From Jimgerdemannia flammicorona (taxonomy: Eukaryota; Mucoromycota; Endogonomycetes; Endogonales; Endogonaceae), in the NCBI GenBank assembly GCA_003990745.1, contig RBNI01000450.1, positions 1-31,115 of the forward strand: a DNA stretch of 31,115 bases, read 5' to 3'. Every line of letters starts with the position of its first letter. The stretch's first letter is position 1. Of this stretch, positions 27,366 through 31,115 are shown in pieces. Position numbers and translations under genes: made by a program. Under the pieces are notes generated by a model. The model saw only the letters and a list, made by a program, of their open reading frames with translations, was not told the DNA's origin and made no database searches.

Positions 27366-30300
27366 ATGAACAGTACAACTAACATTTTCTCTCTGAATGT
27401 GAATGGGTTAAGATCTGGGCAGTACAGGAACATTTTTACTTGGCTCAAGGGATTGGAGGCTGATCTCTTCTTATTGCAGGATATATGGTGTAAGGATGAG
27501 GAAGATCAACTAAAAAAAAAAAAAAAAATAGGATGAGGAAGATCAGATGGAGTGGACTAGAGAATGGAGAGGGGCTACTGTTTGGAGTAGCAAAGTGGCA
27601 ATTTTGGTGAGGAAGGGTAGAGGAGATTTGGATAGAATCAGGCACTGGGGGGACCTTTTGGTCTGGAGAGAATGGTGTCAACCTGGGTGGAAACTTGTGA
27701 GGGTTGGTTTCTGCTACTGCCCTGCAGCTAGGGGTAAGAGGATTGAGTGGATTAGGGATCTTTTGGAGGGGGGCATTCTCTTGGAGGAAGGCATTGATAT
27801 TCTGGGAGGTAATTTTAATATGGTATAGGATCTATGGTTAGATAGAACTAATGGAGAGAGGAGTGCAGGAGGGAGGAGTGGTGGTCTGGATAAGTGGGAG
27901 GAGGTGGAGAACCTTAGCTTCTTGGGGGACATGGGCAGAACATAGTGGGGCAATATAAGGGTTTACATGCACTGGGTGTATAGGCTTGGTATGAGAATTG
28001 ACTGGATTCTGATAGCTGAATGTTGTGGTATTGATGTTTGGAGGACTCTGGAGGTGGAGTGGTGCCCATGGTCGATTACTGGAGACTATTAGGGTAGGGG
28101 CAGTTTGGGGGGAGTGAAGATGGACCCAGACATTGCTTCCCTGCTGGCTGAGAAGGTGTTGTGGGACCTATGGGTGGAGGATATTCAAGTGAAGATTAAT
28201 AGCTAGATACATGAGGGTTCTTCTGTGGGTATCCATTGGAGGAGGTTGAAGGAGACTGTGAAGGCTTATTGGGGAGGAGCTTGTAGGGAGGCCAGGATGC
28301 AGAGAAGGGAGCAAGTAAGGTATACTTCTAATCAGCTAATTAGATTGCAGATGGAATGAGCTGATTTGCTTTCTTCTGAAGAGGTGGAGGATTGGAGGTT
28401 GGAGTGGGCAAAATTGGAGGTAGTTGAGCTGCAACAGATATTGAGAGAGGAGAAAGAGATTCAAATGAAAAAAATGGCTGCCAGACTTCAGTGGCAGGGG
28501 CTTGAGGAGGGAGAGTGGCCTACTAGATACTTGTCTAGGCTCCTTCAAGCTAGGAGGATATGAAATTGATGGAATGGGGTCTTAGGTGCCAAGGGAGAAA
28601 TGGTGTATAGTATGCAATAGATCTTGGGGGTACTGAAGGAGAGATGGAGGGGTCTGTGGAGTGAGAAGAAAGGGGGTGCAGATGAAGAGGCAATTGGTGA
28701 CATTGGAGGAGTGAGAACTGCCACAAGTAAAGGGACTGGGTGACCTGATCATACTGGTCCAAGAGGAGAAGATCCAGAGGGTCCTTGTAGCAATAAAAAT
28801 TGGAAACAATACCAGGAGAGGATGAGTTACCTTGGGACTTCTGGAAGAAGATAGTGAAGGTCCCTGGAGTGTTAGGAGAGATAGCTGCCCTCTGTGATCA
28901 TGTTCTTCTGTATGGTGAGTGGGTTGGAGAGCAGGACTTGGGGCTAGTGGTCTTATTGTACAAAGACAAGGGGAGGAGGGAGGACTGGAAGAACTGGAGA
29001 CCAATCATGCTTCTGGATATGGACAGGAAGATGGTGATTAAGGTGGTTGTTGCAAGGCTACAGATGGTTGCCCAATAGGTGCTGGGTGAGGAATAGCAGG
29101 GCTTTATTGGAGGCAGGCTTATCAGAGATGGGACAGCCTGGGTGTACAGCATCATTGAAGGGATATGAACTTGTGGACTGGATGGCAGACTGATCTTTTT
29201 GGACCAGGAGAAGGCTTATGACTGTGTTTGGTGGGTATGGCTGAAAAAGGTGCTGGCTAGAATATGTGTTCCCCTATGATTTTGAGCTACTATATTGAAT
29301 CTGTTGGAGGGCAGTAGAGTTGTGCTGATGTATAATGGTTACTGAGGTTTGGCATTTCCCTTGAGAAGAAGAGTTCCTCAGGAAGACCTGCTGTCTCCTA
29401 TCCTTTATGCTCTTTCATTGGAACCTTTGATGGATAGGATATGACAGAAGGTGGCAGGGCTCTCTATTTATGGTGCAGTGTAGAAGGTGGGGGCCTTTGC
29501 TAATGATATAGTAGTTGGACTTAGATCAGTGGCAGATGTTGAGGTACTCAAGAATACAGTGGAATGGTATGAGGTACACTCTGGGGTGAAACTCAACTGG
29601 CATAAGTGTGAGACAATGGTTTTTGTGAATGGGCTAGTGGGAGGGGACATCATTGGAACAATTGTCCCCACAGGCAAGGTGGTACAATATCTGGGCATCT
29701 TCCTTTCTATATATGGATCTGTTTTACCATATGTGTGGTTGGAAAGGAGAGTGGCCATGTAGGGAGAGGCCCTTTGAGGTTGGGGAGATTGCCACATCTG
29801 CCTAGCAGAGTGGGTATCAATTTTGAATGTCTACTGATTCTCTAAGCTGTAGTATGTAGCCTATTACTTAGACTTCCTAGCTTGGGTGATAAAGAGACTG
29901 ACAAAGCTGGCTAGAGATTGGATTTGGACAGAGAGGAGGTCCCAGATCAGTTGGGATACTCTTGCAGCACCAGTGATTGGGGAGATCTAGGTCTTGTAGA
30001 CTTTCCCAAGAGACTGTACTGCCTGCAAGCTTGGTGGCTGAAAAGAGCTGCTGAACTGTAAGGGGGGGGTTGGGTGCCACTGATGCAGAAGGTGTGAGAG
30101 ATGAGATTCTCCCCTCAGGGGTCATTGGGAGATTTGCTGTCTCTGGTGGGTCTGGATGGTAGCTGACAACTACAGTAAGGGCTTCTGGTAGGGGGTGGTG
30201 GAAGGAGCACACTGCATTGGCCTGTAATGGTAGAGCAACAAGGGGGAGATGCTGTGGGGACCAGCTATGTGGAGATGGGACAGGCTACTTCTGGGGCTCA

Positions 30301-31058
30301 TTTTGCTTGCTGATTTTGATATTAGTGATGGAGTAGAGTGTCAGCGAGATCTTAGTCAGGATATTTGGCCAAGTAGTTGGCAGGCAGTGAGGATTGGTGA
30401 GAAGTGGGACTAGGTAGGAGTCTGGTCATAGAGTGCAGAGGTGAGGAGGTAGCTTCCTCCCAAGTTCTGGGTGGTATGGTGGTAGATACTATAGAGAAAT
30501 GTTATGTTGAATTTCTATTCTAGTCATCTAGTGAATGGTGGCTGGTTAGACTGTGAGAAGTGTTATAATGTGGGGCAAGTTGTGAGTTTTGTACAGATGC
30601 CAGAACATTAGCTAGAAGAATGTGAGGTTTTGGGGGACTTTTGGATAGCAGTGAGAGATTAGCTGGGTATAGAGAGGAGGCCAGATGGAGAGTGAGGGCG
30701 CTGGGAGGATTTAAAATCTTGGCTAGTGGGGGGTGTGGGAAATGAATAGCTCACTGTAGGGTGGGTGTTAGCTATTTGGATAGGGCTGGCTGGATACTGG
30801 CTCTTCATTTTTGAGTAGGAGTGACAGTTAGGTCTGTAAGAGAAGTTGCTAAGATGGGAAGGGTTGATGGGTGATTTATTGACAGGGTGGTGGGTGGGCT
30901 GGGGTCCCCAAGGTGGGCATTGTTGCTGTCTAGTGGAAGGAATATATAAACAGAGTGGTGGGTAGGTTATGTTGGTTAATGATCTCATGGTCTTTAATTG
31001 TAAAGGAGTAGGAGGAAGAGAGCCCCCTAGGGGGATTGGATAGGAGTGGGCTTAATGT
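27366..31058 (+). pseudogene. LINE D ORF2: endonuclease, RT, finger
   Basis: Starts MNSTTNIFSLNVNGLRSG, aligned with LINE B ORF2. Endonuclease: ILGGNFNMV near 27800 (Asp of GDFN now Asn), and the SDH block near 28070 is destroyed by a one-base shift. RT: EDELPWDFWKK near 28815, LDMDRKMV, FLDQEKAYDCVWW near 29198-29236, PQEDLLSPILY near 29375-29407 and a catalytic box FAND near 29496, where FADD is expected. Finger: CEKCYN..FVQMPEH-stop-LEEC near 30551-30625. Interrupted at 27509 by an A-only insertion. The end is placed by analogy with LINE B and is approximate. Confidence 0.8.
27493..27545 (+). mobile_element. A-tail-only insertion with target duplication
   Basis: AGGATGAGGAAGATCA at 27493-27508 is repeated at 27530-27545. 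Between them lie only 21 bases, ACT, 17 A and T. This is the signature of target-primed insertion truncated to little more than the poly-A tail. The duplication is 16 bp (first A possibly shared with the tail). It disrupts the LINE D endonuclease region. Confidence 0.85.
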
Positions 31059-31115
31059 ACTTATATGGGATAGATTGGAGTATTAATAAAGGAAGAAGTC
31101 CATGTAATTATAAAA

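Larger units (their letters stand above)
25321..31115 (+). mobile_element. LINE D, near-complete, inserted in copia
   Basis: Second long copy of the LINE family of B. It starts at about 25321 with GAGCAAGAGTTTTGACAGG, collinear with the LINE B start, and runs past the right edge, where TAATTATAAAA is probably the beginning of the A-tail. ORF1 and ORF2 blocks match LINE B in order, with many more stops. CG dinucleotides are very rare across nearly 5.8 kb, and the plus strand is strongly G-rich and C-poor. The exact left boundary is uncertain because the right target duplication lies outside the window. Confidence 0.88.

Overview
The window is a stack of decayed retrotransposons with no recognisable host gene, tRNA, rRNA or CRISPR array. 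The element types (Ty3/gypsy with a pol-encoded dUTPase, Ty1/copia, an APE-type LINE with a C-terminal CCHC-like finger) and the decay pattern (transitions at CpG and at CpA/TpG, as in RIP or cytosine-methylation decay) suggest a repeat-rich region of a filamentous fungus. A basidiomycete is my weak preference because dUTPase-bearing Ty3 elements have, from memory, been reported there. Phylum and species cannot be settled from this sequence.

Layout. 1-26: poly-A tail of a LINE whose body lies left of the window. 27-3682: 3' part of Ty3 element A (linker, RT, RNase H, integrase, 3' LTR). 3683-7204: AT-rich decayed DNA holding a minus-strand reading-frame relic with internal repeats (4187-5149), two further pieces of the element A LTR (one direct, one inverted) and a plus-strand coding relic (6637-6855). 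7205-19666: the best preserved unit, Ty3 element B, with two ~472 bp LTRs, gag, protease, dUTPase, RT, RNase H, integrase and an extra reading frame (ORF3) before the 3' LTR. It is split by an apparently full-length LINE (LINE B, 9745-15382) with two ORFs, an A-tail and an 11 bp target duplication. 19667-20578: decayed DNA that was joined to 6447-7204 before element B arrived. 20579-23692: element C, a gag-only relative of B whose 5' LTR is itself split by a 5'-truncated LINE (20735-21516). 23699-24325: 5' end of a Ty1/copia element on plus. 24333-25320: 3' end of a Ty1/copia element on minus. 25321-31115: LINE D, a second near-complete but more decayed copy of the LINE, carrying a 21 bp poly-A-only insertion with its own target duplication. 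Its A-tail probably lies just past the right edge.

How the parts relate. Element B encodes the usual Ty3 machinery as one or two long polyprotein frames, plus a nucleotide-pool enzyme and an unassigned ORF3. The LINE supplies ORF1 (RNA-binding, RRM-like) and ORF2 (endonuclease, reverse transcriptase, finger), and is the likely source of every A-tailed insertion here. Nothing is intact: all frames carry stops, most recognisable as CGA to TGA or CAG/TGG to TAG. The nesting gives a relative order: copia before LINE D, LINE D before its A-only insertion, element B before LINE B, element C before its LINE fragment.
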